Assembly: GCA_902523435.1 (NCBI GenBank)
Contig: CABYZM010000002.1
Location: 1 to 64,000 of the forward strand
Direction of reading: 5' to 3'
DNA: 64,000 bases
Source: an uncultured SAR116 cluster alpha proteobacterium
GTDB taxonomy: Bacteria; Pseudomonadota; Alphaproteobacteria; Puniceispirillales; Puniceispirillaceae
Part shown: positions 45,303 through 53,928 of the stretch, piece by piece
Position numbering within the stretch: the first letter of the stretch is position 1
How the letters are laid out: every line of letters begins with the position of its first letter
The notes under the pieces: model-generated
Seen by the model: the letters and a program-made list of their open reading frames with translations, nothing else
What the model was told of the DNA's origin: nothing
Database searches by the model: none
Made by a program: the position numbers and the translations under genes

Positions 45303-46127
45303 CTAAAGCTCCAGCTTGGCATGGCGGTTTACGTCTTTGTAAAGCAGATAGCGAAATGGCTCTGGACCGCCAGCATAGCAGGCTTGCGGACAAAAGGCCC
45401 GCAACCACATATAGTCACCTGCCTCAACCTCTATCCAGTTCTGGTTAAGATGATAAACGGCCTTTCCCTGCAAAACATATAAACCATGTTCCATGACATG
45501 TGTTTCAGCAAAGGGGATCACGCCACCTGGCTGAAAGGTGACAATATTCACATGCATATCATGGCGGATATCTTCTGGGTCAACAAAACGGCTTGTTGCC
45601 CAGACACCATTTGTATCCGGCATGTCAACAGCCTTTATATCCTGGTCTGAACTCACAAACGCCTCTGGTCGATCAATGCCTTCGATGCTCTGATAACGCT
45701 TCCGGATCCAGTGAAATCGGCAGGGATGTGAAGAACGGTTCTGAACAGACCAGTCTGACCCGGAAGGAACATAGGCATATCCACCTGTTTTCAGGTCATA
45801 TATATGACCATCAATAATTACTTGAAGCTCTCCCGACACAATGAATATAACCGACTGTGCCTCGCTGTCATTTTCAGGTCGCACGGAACCACCACCTGCA
45901 TCAACCACCATGATGTAATGTGAGAAAGTTTCCGCAAAACCAGTTAATGGCCGGGCCAATACCCACAACCGGGTTTTATCCCAAAACGGCAGGTAGCTTG
46001 TCGTAATGTCTGATAATGTGCTTTTCGGAATGAAGGCGTAAGCGTCTGTAAAAATAGCCCGGTCAGTCAGTAATTGTGACTGCGGCGGTAGTCCGCCATC
46101 TGGAGCATAATAAGGCGGTGAGGTCAT
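45303..46127 (-). CDS. allE: (S)-ureidoglycine aminohydrolase
   Basis: A 274-residue bicupin that converts S-ureidoglycine to S-ureidoglycolate with release of ammonia (E. coli YlbA/AllE, plant UGlyAH). It has YYAPDGGLPPQ near the start, ETFSHYIMVVDAGGGS, and the C-terminal cupin with the Mn ligands in PFAETHVMEHGLYVLQG. The presence of AllE implies an allantoate amidohydrolase route (AllC), whose gene is not in the window. It sits between puuE-uraD (32 bases) and allA (3 bases). Confidence 0.92.
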   Translation of the reverse strand: MTSPPYYAPDGGLPPQSQLLTDRAIFTDAYAFIPKSTLSDITTSYLPFWDKTRLWVLARPLTGFAETFSHYIMVVDAGGGSVRPENDSEAQSVIFIVSGELQVIIDGHIYDLKTGGYAYVPSGSDWSVQNRSSHPCRFHWIRKRYQSIEGIDRPEAFVSSDQDIKAVDMPDTNGVWATSRFVDPEDIRHDMHVNIVTFQPGGVIPFAETHVMEHGLYVLQGKAVYHLNQNWIEVEAGDYMWLRAFCPQACYAGGPEPFRYLLYKDVNRHAKLEL

Positions 46128-46159
46128 ATCTTTATTATGTCTTGTCTATCTATTTTTAT

Positions 46160-47620
46160 TTAGTTGATCTGCGCTGACATCTGGGCGAAAAAATCATCCA
46201 CACGCAATCGTGCTATTTTTTCAACCTGTTGGCAAGCCTCTGCAAATTCCTCTTCTTGTGTATTGTTTAGGCGTTGTTCAAAGATGGTTTGTATTTCCGG
46301 CGCTGACAGGCCCCTCACAGCGATGATAAAAGGAAAGGAGAATCTTTTTTTGTATGTGTCATTCAGATTTTTGAAAGCACCTTGCTGCTCTTGGGTTAAT
46401 AGGTCCAGACCAGCTGATGCCTGCTCAGCTGATGAGGCATCAGTCAGCTGTTTTGCTTTTGCAAGTTTGCCAGCCAAATCAGGATGTGCCATTAAAACGG
46501 AAAGGCGTTTTTCAAAAGAGGCTAAACGGAACTGCTGGCACAGTGCGGCATGCAAACCTGCAGGTGTATCCATGGCCGGGCTTGTTTCTGTATCATAGAC
46601 GTTTTCGGCAATCCAAGAGGAGTGTTCAAACACAGACCCAAATGCTGAAACAAAGTCTTTGTTTGACATTTGTGAAGGACGGTCGACTGGCTGATAAGGA
46701 TAAGCCGCTTGCCAGCATTCAGCAATAGACAGGCGACTTGCAAACCACACACCTGTTTTCTGAGCAGCATAATCTATAAAGGATTTAACTGCCTGCAACC
46801 TGCCTGGCCTGCCAGCAAGCCGGCAATGTAGACCAATATTCATAATCCGAGCCTTACCAGCTTTGCCTTCTGCATACAAAACATCGAATGTATCTTTTAA
46901 GTAGTCAAAAAACTGCTGTCCAGAATTAAAGCCCTGGGGTGTAGCGAAGCGCATATCATTCGCATCAAGCGTATAAGGAACCATCAGCTGTGGGCCTGAC
47001 GGAGTGTCCTGATAATAGGGCAAATCATCCGCGTAGCTATCTGCCTGATAGGTACAGATGCCCTGTTCAGCAACTAAATCAACTGTGTTTTCTGAGCAGC
47101 GACCTGTATACCAACCACTTGGTGGTGTGCCGACCACAGCTTCATGCATCCTTATCGCTTGCACAATTTCAGCTCGCTCTTCCGTAGGCGTATAGTCCTT
47201 GTAATCGATCCATTTCAGCCCATGCGAGGCAATTTCCCAGCCGGCCTGCTTCATCGCTGCAACCTGTTCAGGGGCACGTGCAAGCGCGGTTGCCACACCA
47301 AAAACAGTGACAGGTATATTTTGAGCTGTGAACAAATCAAAAAGCCGCCAAAAGCCTGTGCGTGCCCCATATTCATATATGGATTCCATGTTCCAATGCC
47401 GCTGGCCAGGCCAAGGTGCAGCACCGACGATTTCTGACAGAAAGGCTTCTGATTCAGAATCGCCATGTAAAAGACAGCGCTCACCCCCTTCTTCATAATT
47501 GACAACAAACTGGACAGCCAGTTTTGCATCATCTGGCCAAGGCGGGGCAGGGACATGTCTGCCAAAACCTGTCATATCACGTGGATAATAAACCATTGCT
47601 GTTTTGTCCCTATCTGTCAA
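46160..47620 (-). CDS. Fused allantoinase (PuuE) and OHCU decarboxylase (UraD)
   Basis: A 486-residue bifunctional protein. Residues 1-310 form a polysaccharide deacetylase-fold PuuE allantoinase, with FVVNYEEGGERCLLHGD, EIASHGLKWIDY, ADDLPYYQD, LDANDMRFATP and LHCRLAGRPGR. Residues from about 315 form UraD, which decarboxylates OHCU to S-allantoin; H379 in AHPDLAGK and the RFSFPFIIAVRG segment are its active-site features. The fusion joins the enzyme that makes S-allantoin to the one that opens it. Several bacteria have the same fusion. Divergent from uraH-puuD. Confidence 0.93.
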   Translation of the reverse strand: MTDRDKTAMVYYPRDMTGFGRHVPAPPWPDDAKLAVQFVVNYEEGGERCLLHGDSESEAFLSEIVGAAPWPGQRHWNMESIYEYGARTGFWRLFDLFTAQNIPVTVFGVATALARAPEQVAAMKQAGWEIASHGLKWIDYKDYTPTEERAEIVQAIRMHEAVVGTPPSGWYTGRCSENTVDLVAEQGICTYQADSYADDLPYYQDTPSGPQLMVPYTLDANDMRFATPQGFNSGQQFFDYLKDTFDVLYAEGKAGKARIMNIGLHCRLAGRPGRLQAVKSFIDYAAQKTGVWFASRLSIAECWQAAYPYQPVDRPSQMSNKDFVSAFGSVFEHSSWIAENVYDTETSPAMDTPAGLHAALCQQFRLASFEKRLSVLMAHPDLAGKLAKAKQLTDASSAEQASAGLDLLTQEQQGAFKNLNDTYKKRFSFPFIIAVRGLSAPEIQTIFEQRLNNTQEEEFAEACQQVEKIARLRVDDFFAQMSAQIN

Positions 47621-47743
47621 TTTTCATCAAACTGTTGATAATATCGAGACAGACCAGCGCCAGTCAATCAAGAAAAAGATAGAAACCAATGGTTAAAAAC
47701 AGTTAAATGAGAGCAATGAAATTTGCAGCCTAAGGATATATCG

Positions 47744-48103
47744 ATGCAGACAGGTTTTTTGACTACCCATGTATTGGATACGGCACGGGGCAGTCCCGCA
47801 GGCGGCCTTCACATCACTTTATTCAGACTGGACAACCACAACTACAAAGCTGTCAGCACAGCAGTAACTAATGAGGATGGCCGCACAGACAGCCCTATCC
47901 TGGCAACTGACGACTTTCAAACAGGACAATACCGACTGGTCTTTCATGCCGGACCTTATCTGGATTTGCATTTTTCTGAACTTCCAGAACCAAAATTCCT
48001 TTCAGATATCCCAATAGATTTCGCGATAGCAGATGCGGCGTCTCATTATCATGTTCCCCTGCTGCTCTCGCCTTTCGGCTATTCGACCTATCGCGGCAGC
48101 TGA
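47744..48103 (+). CDS. uraH: 5-hydroxyisourate hydrolase
   Basis: UraH hydrolyses 5-hydroxyisourate made by urate oxidation. The 119-residue transthyretin-like protein starts MQTGFLTTHVLDTARGSPA with the catalytic His, has HYHVPLLLSPFGYSTYRGS at the end, and its C-terminal tetrapeptide YRGS is the family mark. ATG 47744 has AAGGA seven bases upstream; a TTG at 47723 is rejected. puuD follows after 12 bases, so the two are one operon. Confidence 0.95.
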   Translation: MQTGFLTTHVLDTARGSPAGGLHITLFRLDNHNYKAVSTAVTNEDGRTDSPILATDDFQTGQYRLVFHAGPYLDLHFSELPEPKFLSDIPIDFAIADAASHYHVPLLLSPFGYSTYRGS

Positions 48104-48115
48104 CGGGGTTTTCAG

Positions 48116-49384
48116 ATGGATGCTGAACTGATTTACCTTATTGGATTGGACTGGGCTGAATTTGCCTTACGATGGCTGCATGTTGTCACCGCTATTGCCT
48201 GGATTGGATCCTCTTTTTATTTTATCGCTCTTGATCTGGGGCTGCGCAAGGGCAGCAATTTGCCTGATGGCGTTCATGGTGAAGAATGGCAGGTTCATGG
48301 AGGCGGCTTCTACCACATTCAGAAATATCTGGTTGCTCCAGCTGCCCTGCCTGAGCATTTGACCTGGTTTAAATGGGAATCTTATGCGACCTGGCTGTCC
48401 GGCTTTGCGCTAATGGTTGTGGTTTATTATTTAGGCGCTGACCTGTATCTGGTTGACCTAGATAAATCAGAGCTGCCTGCTTGGTCAGCCATTCTAATCT
48501 CGCTTGGCGTTCTAGCTGTTGGCTGGGTGGGATATGATGTTTTATGTAAATCCAGCTTCGGCCAGCAACCAACAGCCCTGATGCTTACTCTATATATTTT
48601 ACTGGTCATTATGGCTTATTCTCTGGATCAGATATTTACAGGACGGGCTGCCTTTTTGCACCTGGGCGCAGTTACCGCCACAATCATGTCTTTTAACGTA
48701 CTGATGATCATTATCCCTAATCAGCGTATTGTTGTTGCTGAACTGAAAGCCGGTCATACGCCTGATGCCCGCTATGGCCAGATCGCAAAACAAAGGTCAA
48801 CACATAATAATTATCTAACACTTCCTGTTATTTTCTTTATGCTGTCCAATCATTATCCGCTGGCCTATTCAACTGATTATAGCTGGGTTATCGCTGCATT
48901 GGTGTTTTTGATGGGCGTATCAATCCGCCATTATTTTAACAGCCGTCACGCTCGCCAAGGCAATCCGATCTGGACATGGGCCATAACCGCTGGCCTATTT
49001 GTCGCTATCATTATCCTATCGCTACTGCCTGCCTTTTTGGACAACAGTGAGGCAGAGAAGACGGCTTCAACCAAGCAAAAATTTACAACTGAACAAATTA
49101 CACTTGCCAATGCAGATGAATTTGAAGAGGTCAGGGATATTGTTCTTGGCCGCTGCAGCATGTGCCATGCGAGCGAGCCGTATTATGAGCGCATCCTCTG
49201 GCCACCAAAGGGGGTCATGCTTGAAACCGATCAGCAGATCATCACACAGGCAAAATCCATCATCATGCAGTCTGCCCTGTCCCATGCCATGCCACCTGCA
49301 AATGTCAGCTATATGGAACCAGAAGAACGCCGGATACTACTGCGCTGGTTTAAAGCCAGCCTATCATCACAAGCTAATCAGTAA
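48116..49384 (+). CDS. puuD: Membrane urate oxidase PuuD with cytochrome c domain
   Basis: PuuD oxidises urate to 5-hydroxyisourate in the inner membrane and passes electrons to its own cytochrome domain, so no hydrogen peroxide is made. The 422-residue protein has about eight membrane spans (WLHVVTAIAWIGSSFYF is the first conserved one), and a C-terminal cytochrome c domain with the haem motif CSMCH in LGRCSMCHASEP near residue 347 and a Met in HAMPPANVSYM. It joins XdhABC and UraH/UraD into a full xanthine-to-allantoin route. Confidence 0.93.
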   Translation: MDAELIYLIGLDWAEFALRWLHVVTAIAWIGSSFYFIALDLGLRKGSNLPDGVHGEEWQVHGGGFYHIQKYLVAPAALPEHLTWFKWESYATWLSGFALMVVVYYLGADLYLVDLDKSELPAWSAILISLGVLAVGWVGYDVLCKSSFGQQPTALMLTLYILLVIMAYSLDQIFTGRAAFLHLGAVTATIMSFNVLMIIIPNQRIVVAELKAGHTPDARYGQIAKQRSTHNNYLTLPVIFFMLSNHYPLAYSTDYSWVIAALVFLMGVSIRHYFNSRHARQGNPIWTWAITAGLFVAIIILSLLPAFLDNSEAEKTASTKQKFTTEQITLANADEFEEVRDIVLGRCSMCHASEPYYERILWPPKGVMLETDQQIITQAKSIIMQSALSHAMPPANVSYMEPEERRILLRWFKASLSSQANQ

Positions 49385-49595
49385 GGTGAGGATGCAGTGT
49401 GTTTTTCATGGTGAACCCACAAGCAAAGACATGCCTTAAGCAGGCATAAACAAAGCCTATAAATGCTTTTGAAACGCTATTGCGCTGTCAGGACCACCCA
49501 AACTTGCATGGGGTTAAAAACAACACAAATGACGCTAGAGCATAAGAAAATAGGTCAGTGGTATTCAAGCTCAAACACTCGTCTTTCACGCTAAA

Positions 49596-49763
49596 TTAGT
49601 TTTTAAGATTATTGTGATAATCACTCTGTTTCTTTTTCTGATTTTCATGGAGGTATTCAATTAGATAGAAAAAGGCCATAACACCAACAAACCAGGCCAC
49701 AAACTGATCCTGCAGATGTTCCGTTAACACTGAATCATTCTTATTATTCTGGTCAGATGGCAT
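49596..49763 (-). CDS. Possible small single-span membrane protein downstream of fRMsr
   Basis: A 55-codon frame starting with ATG 49763, which overlaps the fRMsr gene's end by 11 bases, with AGGG eight bases upstream. The protein has a polar N terminus (SDQNNKNDSVLTEHLQD), one hydrophobic segment FVAWFVGVMAFFYLIEYL and a Lys-rich tail. The overlap looks like translational coupling. No family recognised; a larger reading of the same frame from 49889 runs through fRMsr and is not credible. Confidence 0.45.
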   Translation of the reverse strand: MPSDQNNKNDSVLTEHLQDQFVAWFVGVMAFFYLIEYLHENQKKKQSDYHNNLKN

Positions 49764-50223
49764 CTTCGACCCTGGCAGTAAACAAATCGCGCAGCAGGCT
49801 GTCCAACTTTTCTGCATATTGCTTGTTGAAAAAAGCATATTGATCAGAATCAATATCCAATACAGCAAACAACCGAGCTGAACTGTCAAAAATCGGTACC
49901 ACCAATTCAGATCGAGTGCTGCTAGAACAAGCTATGTGCCCGTCAAACTGATCAACGTCATCAACAATCTGTATCTGTTTTGATCTGGCGGCAGCCCCAC
50001 AAACCCCCTTATCAAAGGGAATAACAAGACAGCCATGACCACCCTGATACGGGCCAATTTTCAGGATATCTTTATCGACAAGTCGGTAAAACCCTACCCA
50101 ATCAAAGCCCTCTATCTGCTGATATAAATGACATGAAATTGTCGCCATCAGCGCAATTTCATCTGTCTCACCCGCACACAAAGATCTGACTTCATGAATG
50201 GTCTGTTGAAAATCAAGAGTCAT
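49753..50223 (-). CDS. msrC: Free methionine-R-sulfoxide reductase (GAF domain)
   Basis: A 156-residue GAF-domain enzyme that reduces free L-methionine-R-sulfoxide in the cytoplasm. The family core FDWVGFYRL, PYQGGHGCLVIPFDKGVCGAAA and HIACSSSTRSELVVPI includes the two Cys residues used for catalysis and resolution, and DIDSDQYAFF closes the GAF fold. It follows the DUF6285 gene by 24 bases, likely in the same transcript, though a functional link is not evident. Confidence 0.9.
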   Translation of the reverse strand: MTLDFQQTIHEVRSLCAGETDEIALMATISCHLYQQIEGFDWVGFYRLVDKDILKIGPYQGGHGCLVIPFDKGVCGAAARSKQIQIVDDVDQFDGHIACSSSTRSELVVPIFDSSARLFAVLDIDSDQYAFFNKQYAEKLDSLLRDLFTARVEDAI

Positions 50224-50247
50224 CTTCCTGACCTATTCTTGTTGCAC

Positions 50248-50607
50248 CTAATCAGGCTTCGACAAGGTCTTGGGGTTTGCCTGCCAGCGCCGATGCATAA
50301 CATCACTTTTTAAATCCTCACGCAACTTATCATGGGAAACACTGATATCCTGTCTATCCCGAAGTGCTTTCGCAAGCTGAGAACTGGAAAAGGTCTGACC
50401 TGACAGCTTGAACTTATCATCTGCTTGTTCTCGGTTATCCAGCTGCAGATGTGCTGCTAATATTTCGAGGCTGCGTCTAATCATTGCAGCATTATATTTC
50501 TGATTTTCTGGCAATGCAGATGCGATCTGACCTGTGAAATCAGCATAAAGCGCATCTACAAGCCCTTTTATCTGCGAAGATTTTTTGTCTAGTTCATTTT
50601 CTACCAT
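50248..50607 (-). CDS. DUF6285 small protein, LvaB-like kinase partner
   Basis: A 119-residue helical protein that I match to DUF6285, with NQKYNAAMIRRSLEILAAHL as the core. Relatives are found next to a phosphotransferase and an acyl-CoA dehydrogenase, as here. In Pseudomonas putida levulinate catabolism the small LvaB protein is needed with kinase LvaA to phosphorylate 4-hydroxyvaleryl-CoA. The gene order dehydrogenase-kinase-this protein matches that set. The family match is from memory of sequence pattern and context. Confidence 0.68.
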   Translation of the reverse strand: MVENELDKKSSQIKGLVDALYADFTGQIASALPENQKYNAAMIRRSLEILAAHLQLDNREQADDKFKLSGQTFSSSQLAKALRDRQDISVSHDKLREDLKSDVMHRRWQANPKTLSKPD

Positions 50608-50624
50608 AACGCAAACTCCCTTTC

Positions 50625-51713
50625 TCAGCTGTCAAGATCCGCCCATATGCCTTGTTCAATCTCATCAATCAGATTCAGCATATTCATCTCCATTTCTGGG
50701 ACGAGATAACCTGACAAGGCCAGTTCCAAGGATAATTCCTGTCCAGAATTGTTGCGGGCTGCCTGTTGCAGCGCAATAACTGCCCACCTTATTTCAGCCA
50801 TAACCTGCCAATAGCCGATTGCGGTTACATTCAATAACTGCCCACTTGCGGCTTCATAGGCTCTTTGGAAGGCTGAAAACGTGCCTAAGCCGCCAACAGG
50901 TAGCTTTTCATTTCCAAACCGCCAACATCGAGCACACAGCCAACCAATATCTTCATGCCGATCGCTCCAGCCAGCAAATTCCCAGTCAAGAAGAGCGGTA
51001 CATTTCCCATCTTCAATCAGAAAATTACCTGTTCTGAAATCACGGTGACACAAAACTGGCGAGGCAGCATCAGCCCAAATTGGGAGATGGTCCTCAAGCC
51101 AGTTCAAACTGTATTCCAAAACAGGATGAGCTGTTCCTAAACTATCAAGGGCCGCCCGCATCTGAGCGATTTGAAAACTGGCAGCAGACCCTTCATGGCG
51201 TGGCAAAAAAAACAACAAATCTTCTGATCCTAATCCCTTTGTCTTAAACTTTGTCTGCGGTGTAATTGAATGAAGCTTTGCCATAATATGGCCAAGCTGG
51301 GCTACAAGCTCCGAGCCCTGTTCTGCAAGTCCCGGACTGCGGACAAGCTTGCGGGCCTGTGCCTGACCAGGCATGGCTGTCATGATAAAAAATGGTTGGC
51401 CCAGAACGGCATTATCAGAACAAAAATACAAGGGCTCAGGAACAGTGACCCCCTGCAGAAAAGCTGCCCGCAGTAGCCTGAATTCATCTGGTCTGCTATT
51501 GGATACCGCTACAGCTGATGCCGCATCTGTTCGCAGCACCCAACTCTGGTGTCCGTCATGTGACCCCCCTGTAATCTGCAGCTCTAACAGCCAGTTTTCC
51601 TGAATCGCACCACCTGATAGTTTTTCAATGCGCAAACACTCAAGTCTATCAGCGCCTGTTCGAGTCTGCAGCCATGATAGAACAGGCCCACAATCCTCTG
51701 CCAAGCTGGTCAT
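50625..51713 (-). CDS. Phosphotransferase (APH) family kinase, LvaA/ACAD10-11 type
   Basis: A 362-residue aminoglycoside-phosphotransferase-fold kinase. IEKLSGGAIQENW is the N-lobe loop; VLCHRDFRTGNFLI holds the catalytic Asp and the Asn, and ALLDWEFAGW the metal-binding Asp. In this group (LvaA, and the kinase part of ACAD10/11) the substrate is a hydroxyacyl-CoA rather than an antibiotic. The ATG at 51713 begins after the dehydrogenase stop; the frame upstream to 51860 lies within that gene and is not used. ATG 51743 is an alternative. Confidence 0.82.
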   Translation of the reverse strand: MTSLAEDCGPVLSWLQTRTGADRLECLRIEKLSGGAIQENWLLELQITGGSHDGHQSWVLRTDAASAVAVSNSRPDEFRLLRAAFLQGVTVPEPLYFCSDNAVLGQPFFIMTAMPGQAQARKLVRSPGLAEQGSELVAQLGHIMAKLHSITPQTKFKTKGLGSEDLLFFLPRHEGSAASFQIAQMRAALDSLGTAHPVLEYSLNWLEDHLPIWADAASPVLCHRDFRTGNFLIEDGKCTALLDWEFAGWSDRHEDIGWLCARCWRFGNEKLPVGGLGTFSAFQRAYEAASGQLLNVTAIGYWQVMAEIRWAVIALQQAARNNSGQELSLELALSGYLVPEMEMNMLNLIDEIEQGIWADLDS

Positions 51714-51720
51714 ACCGATA

Positions 51721-52917
51721 TCAACCCCACTGCCAGTAATCATTGCCCTGTTCAGCATAGTGACGTGCCAGCACCATCTTATGCACTTCATCAGCGCCAT
51801 CAACAAGACGGGCCTGACGGGCGTAACGATAAATCCATTCCAGAGGTGTGTCCTTGGCATAACCCCGCGCCCCGTTCAGCTGTATTGCTGTGTCCACTGC
51901 CTTATGCAGAGTATTCGCGACATGAATTTTTGCTGATGATATTTCCTTGCGGGCAAAGCGACCCTCATCAAGACTCCAGGCCGCATGCATCACCAAGAGT
52001 CGGCCAATCTGAATTTCATGTGCCAGTTCTCCCATTTTGATTTGGATAGATTCGCGCTCAGCTAGCTTGATGCCAAAACCTTCGCGATGAGCTATATAAT
52101 CTGCCGCAATTTCCATGGACCGCTTGGCGAGGCCCAGCCAGCGCATGCAATGGGTTAACCGTGCAGGTCCCAATCTGATTTGAGTGACTTTCAGCCCGTC
52201 ACCAACCTCCATCAGCCGGTTTTCATCCGGTATCTCAAGTCCCTCAAAGATCAGCTCACAATGCCCGCCATGCTCTTCAGGCCCCATAATCGGGATGCGC
52301 CGCTTAATATGCCAGCCCGGCTGATCTTTGTGAAACAAGAAAGCTGTTAGGCCTTTTCGTGTGTCATTTGAGGTTCTGGCCACAAGAATAAAATGAGCCG
52401 CCTCTTCTGCACCTGTAATGTACCATTTATGGCCGTTTACAACCCATTTATCTCCTTTTTTTTCTGCCGTTGTTCGCATCATTGATGGATCAGATCCGCT
52501 GCCTGGTGCCGGCTCTGTCATGGCAAAAGATGATCTGACTTTCCCATCAATAACTGGCTGTAAAAACCAGTCCTTTTGAGCATCAGTTCCAATCTTGGAC
52601 AACAGATTGATGTTACCATCGTCAGGCGCGGCACAATTCAGGATGACCGGTCCAAAAATTGATCTATTGGCCTCCTCATAAAAGGCTGCCCACGCGCTGA
52701 CAGGCAAGCCAAGCCCACCTCTGTCTTTTGGAGCCTGCGGAGCCCAGAGGCCAGCTGCCTTTGCAGCAGCTCGCTTTTCTTCTAAAACTGGTAGTGCAAT
52801 ATTTTCATGATCATCATAATACGCACGGTCTTCTTCCAGATAAAGAACCTCATCTCCAATAAAGTCTCTGACTTGAGTGCGTAAATCTTCCCATTCAGGG
52901 GTGAGTGTAAAATCCAT
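51721..52917 (-). CDS. Acyl-CoA dehydrogenase, LvaC/ACAD10-11 type
   Basis: A 398-residue acyl-CoA dehydrogenase-fold protein with FAMTEPAPGSGSDPSMMRTT, NGHKWYITGAEEAAHFILVA and the C-terminal YARQARLVDGADEVHKMVLA. The VDGADEVH motif in place of IYEGTSEI, and the directly following kinase and DUF6285 genes, place it with LvaC and ACAD10/11, which remove phosphate from 4-phosphoacyl-CoA and lead to 3-hydroxyacyl-CoA. Its own substrate is unknown. It follows the beta-keto acid cleavage gene by 60 bases. Confidence 0.85.
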   Translation of the reverse strand: MDFTLTPEWEDLRTQVRDFIGDEVLYLEEDRAYYDDHENIALPVLEEKRAAAKAAGLWAPQAPKDRGGLGLPVSAWAAFYEEANRSIFGPVILNCAAPDDGNINLLSKIGTDAQKDWFLQPVIDGKVRSSFAMTEPAPGSGSDPSMMRTTAEKKGDKWVVNGHKWYITGAEEAAHFILVARTSNDTRKGLTAFLFHKDQPGWHIKRRIPIMGPEEHGGHCELIFEGLEIPDENRLMEVGDGLKVTQIRLGPARLTHCMRWLGLAKRSMEIAADYIAHREGFGIKLAERESIQIKMGELAHEIQIGRLLVMHAAWSLDEGRFARKEISSAKIHVANTLHKAVDTAIQLNGARGYAKDTPLEWIYRYARQARLVDGADEVHKMVLARHYAEQGNDYWQWG

Positions 52918-52977
52918 TCTTTTAATTCCTGTTAATGCAATTGCACCCTTTTCTTTCTATCTGCCTGATAATCCGAA

Positions 52978-53904
52978 TTAAAACCCAACCTTATCTGCCC
53001 CTTTTAGTTTAAGCATGCCTCTGGCTTCGGCAGGAGTGGCAATTTCGAGCCCCATGCCTTCGATTAATTTCCTTACCTGTGTGACCTGTTCGGCATTTGA
53101 TGTAGCCAGCTGTTTTGGTTTAATCCATAAACTGTCCTCAAGGCCAACCCGCACATTTCCACCCATACCGGCAGCCATCGCCGCGATGCGCATCTGATGC
53201 CGTCCAGCCCCTATGACTGACCAGTGAAACTGATCCCCAAACAAGCGATCAGCTGTGCGTTTCATATGCATGACATCTTCAGGATCTGTGCCTATGCCCC
53301 CCAGAATGCCAAAAACTGACTGGATAAAGAACGGAGGTTTAACAATGCCCCGATCTGCAAAATGTGCCAGAGTATACAAATGGCCAATATCATAACATTC
53401 AATTTCAAAGCGAGTGCCATTTTCTGCACAGGTGGTCAGAATATATTCAATATCAGCGAATGTATTTTTAAAAATCAGATTAGTAGAGCCCGCCAGATAG
53501 GGCTCTTCCCAATCATGTTTGAATTCACTGAACCGGCTGAGCATCGGGTAAAGGCCAAAATTCATCGATCCCATATTCAATGAGGCTACTTCTGGCCTGA
53601 ATTGTTCTGCAGGACGCACACGTTCCTGAACCGTCATTGTTGGAGCGCCGCCTGTGGTGATGTTAACAACCGCATCTGTTGACTGTTTGACAACCTGCAA
53701 AATGGGTGCAAACGCCTCAGGGCTTTGATCAGGTCGGCCCGTTTCCGGGTCACGAGCATGAATGTGAACGAGAGCTGCACCTGCTTCTGCGGCTTCAATC
53801 GCTGCTGTAGCAACCTGCTGCGGCGTAATAGGCAAATGCGGAGACATAGAGGGAGTATGAATTGCGCCCGTAACCGCGCAGGTAATCATCACTTTTTTTG
53901 CCAT
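52978..53904 (-). CDS. Beta-keto acid cleavage enzyme (BKACE, DUF849)
   Basis: A 308-residue Zn-dependent TIM-barrel enzyme of the family founded by 3-keto-5-aminohexanoate cleavage enzyme. It condenses a beta-keto acid with acetyl-CoA and splits it to acetoacetate plus a new CoA ester. The zinc-site motif VHIHARDP has H47 and H49, followed by VNITTGG, and VRVGLEDSLW near the C terminus carries the conserved Glu. The neighbouring 3-hydroxy acid dehydrogenase would supply the beta-keto acid. Substrates in this family include dehydrocarnitine; the ligand here is not decided by the sequence. Confidence 0.9.
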   Translation of the reverse strand: MAKKVMITCAVTGAIHTPSMSPHLPITPQQVATAAIEAAEAGAALVHIHARDPETGRPDQSPEAFAPILQVVKQSTDAVVNITTGGAPTMTVQERVRPAEQFRPEVASLNMGSMNFGLYPMLSRFSEFKHDWEEPYLAGSTNLIFKNTFADIEYILTTCAENGTRFEIECYDIGHLYTLAHFADRGIVKPPFFIQSVFGILGGIGTDPEDVMHMKRTADRLFGDQFHWSVIGAGRHQMRIAAMAAGMGGNVRVGLEDSLWIKPKQLATSNAEQVTQVRKLIEGMGLEIATPAEARGMLKLKGADKVGF

Positions 53905-53928
53905 GCACTCTCTCCTTCACCTGGGACG

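Noticed and set aside
48999-49439. 146-codon open frame on the plus strand overlapping puuD in another frame
   Set aside because: It lies almost wholly inside the well-supported puuD gene, has no ribosome site, and its product is Arg/Ser/Cys-rich without domain pattern.
49440-49475. Terminator after puuD
   Set aside because: The paired parts (AAGCA/TGCTT with GGC/GCC) are interrupted and the T tract is short, so support is too weak.
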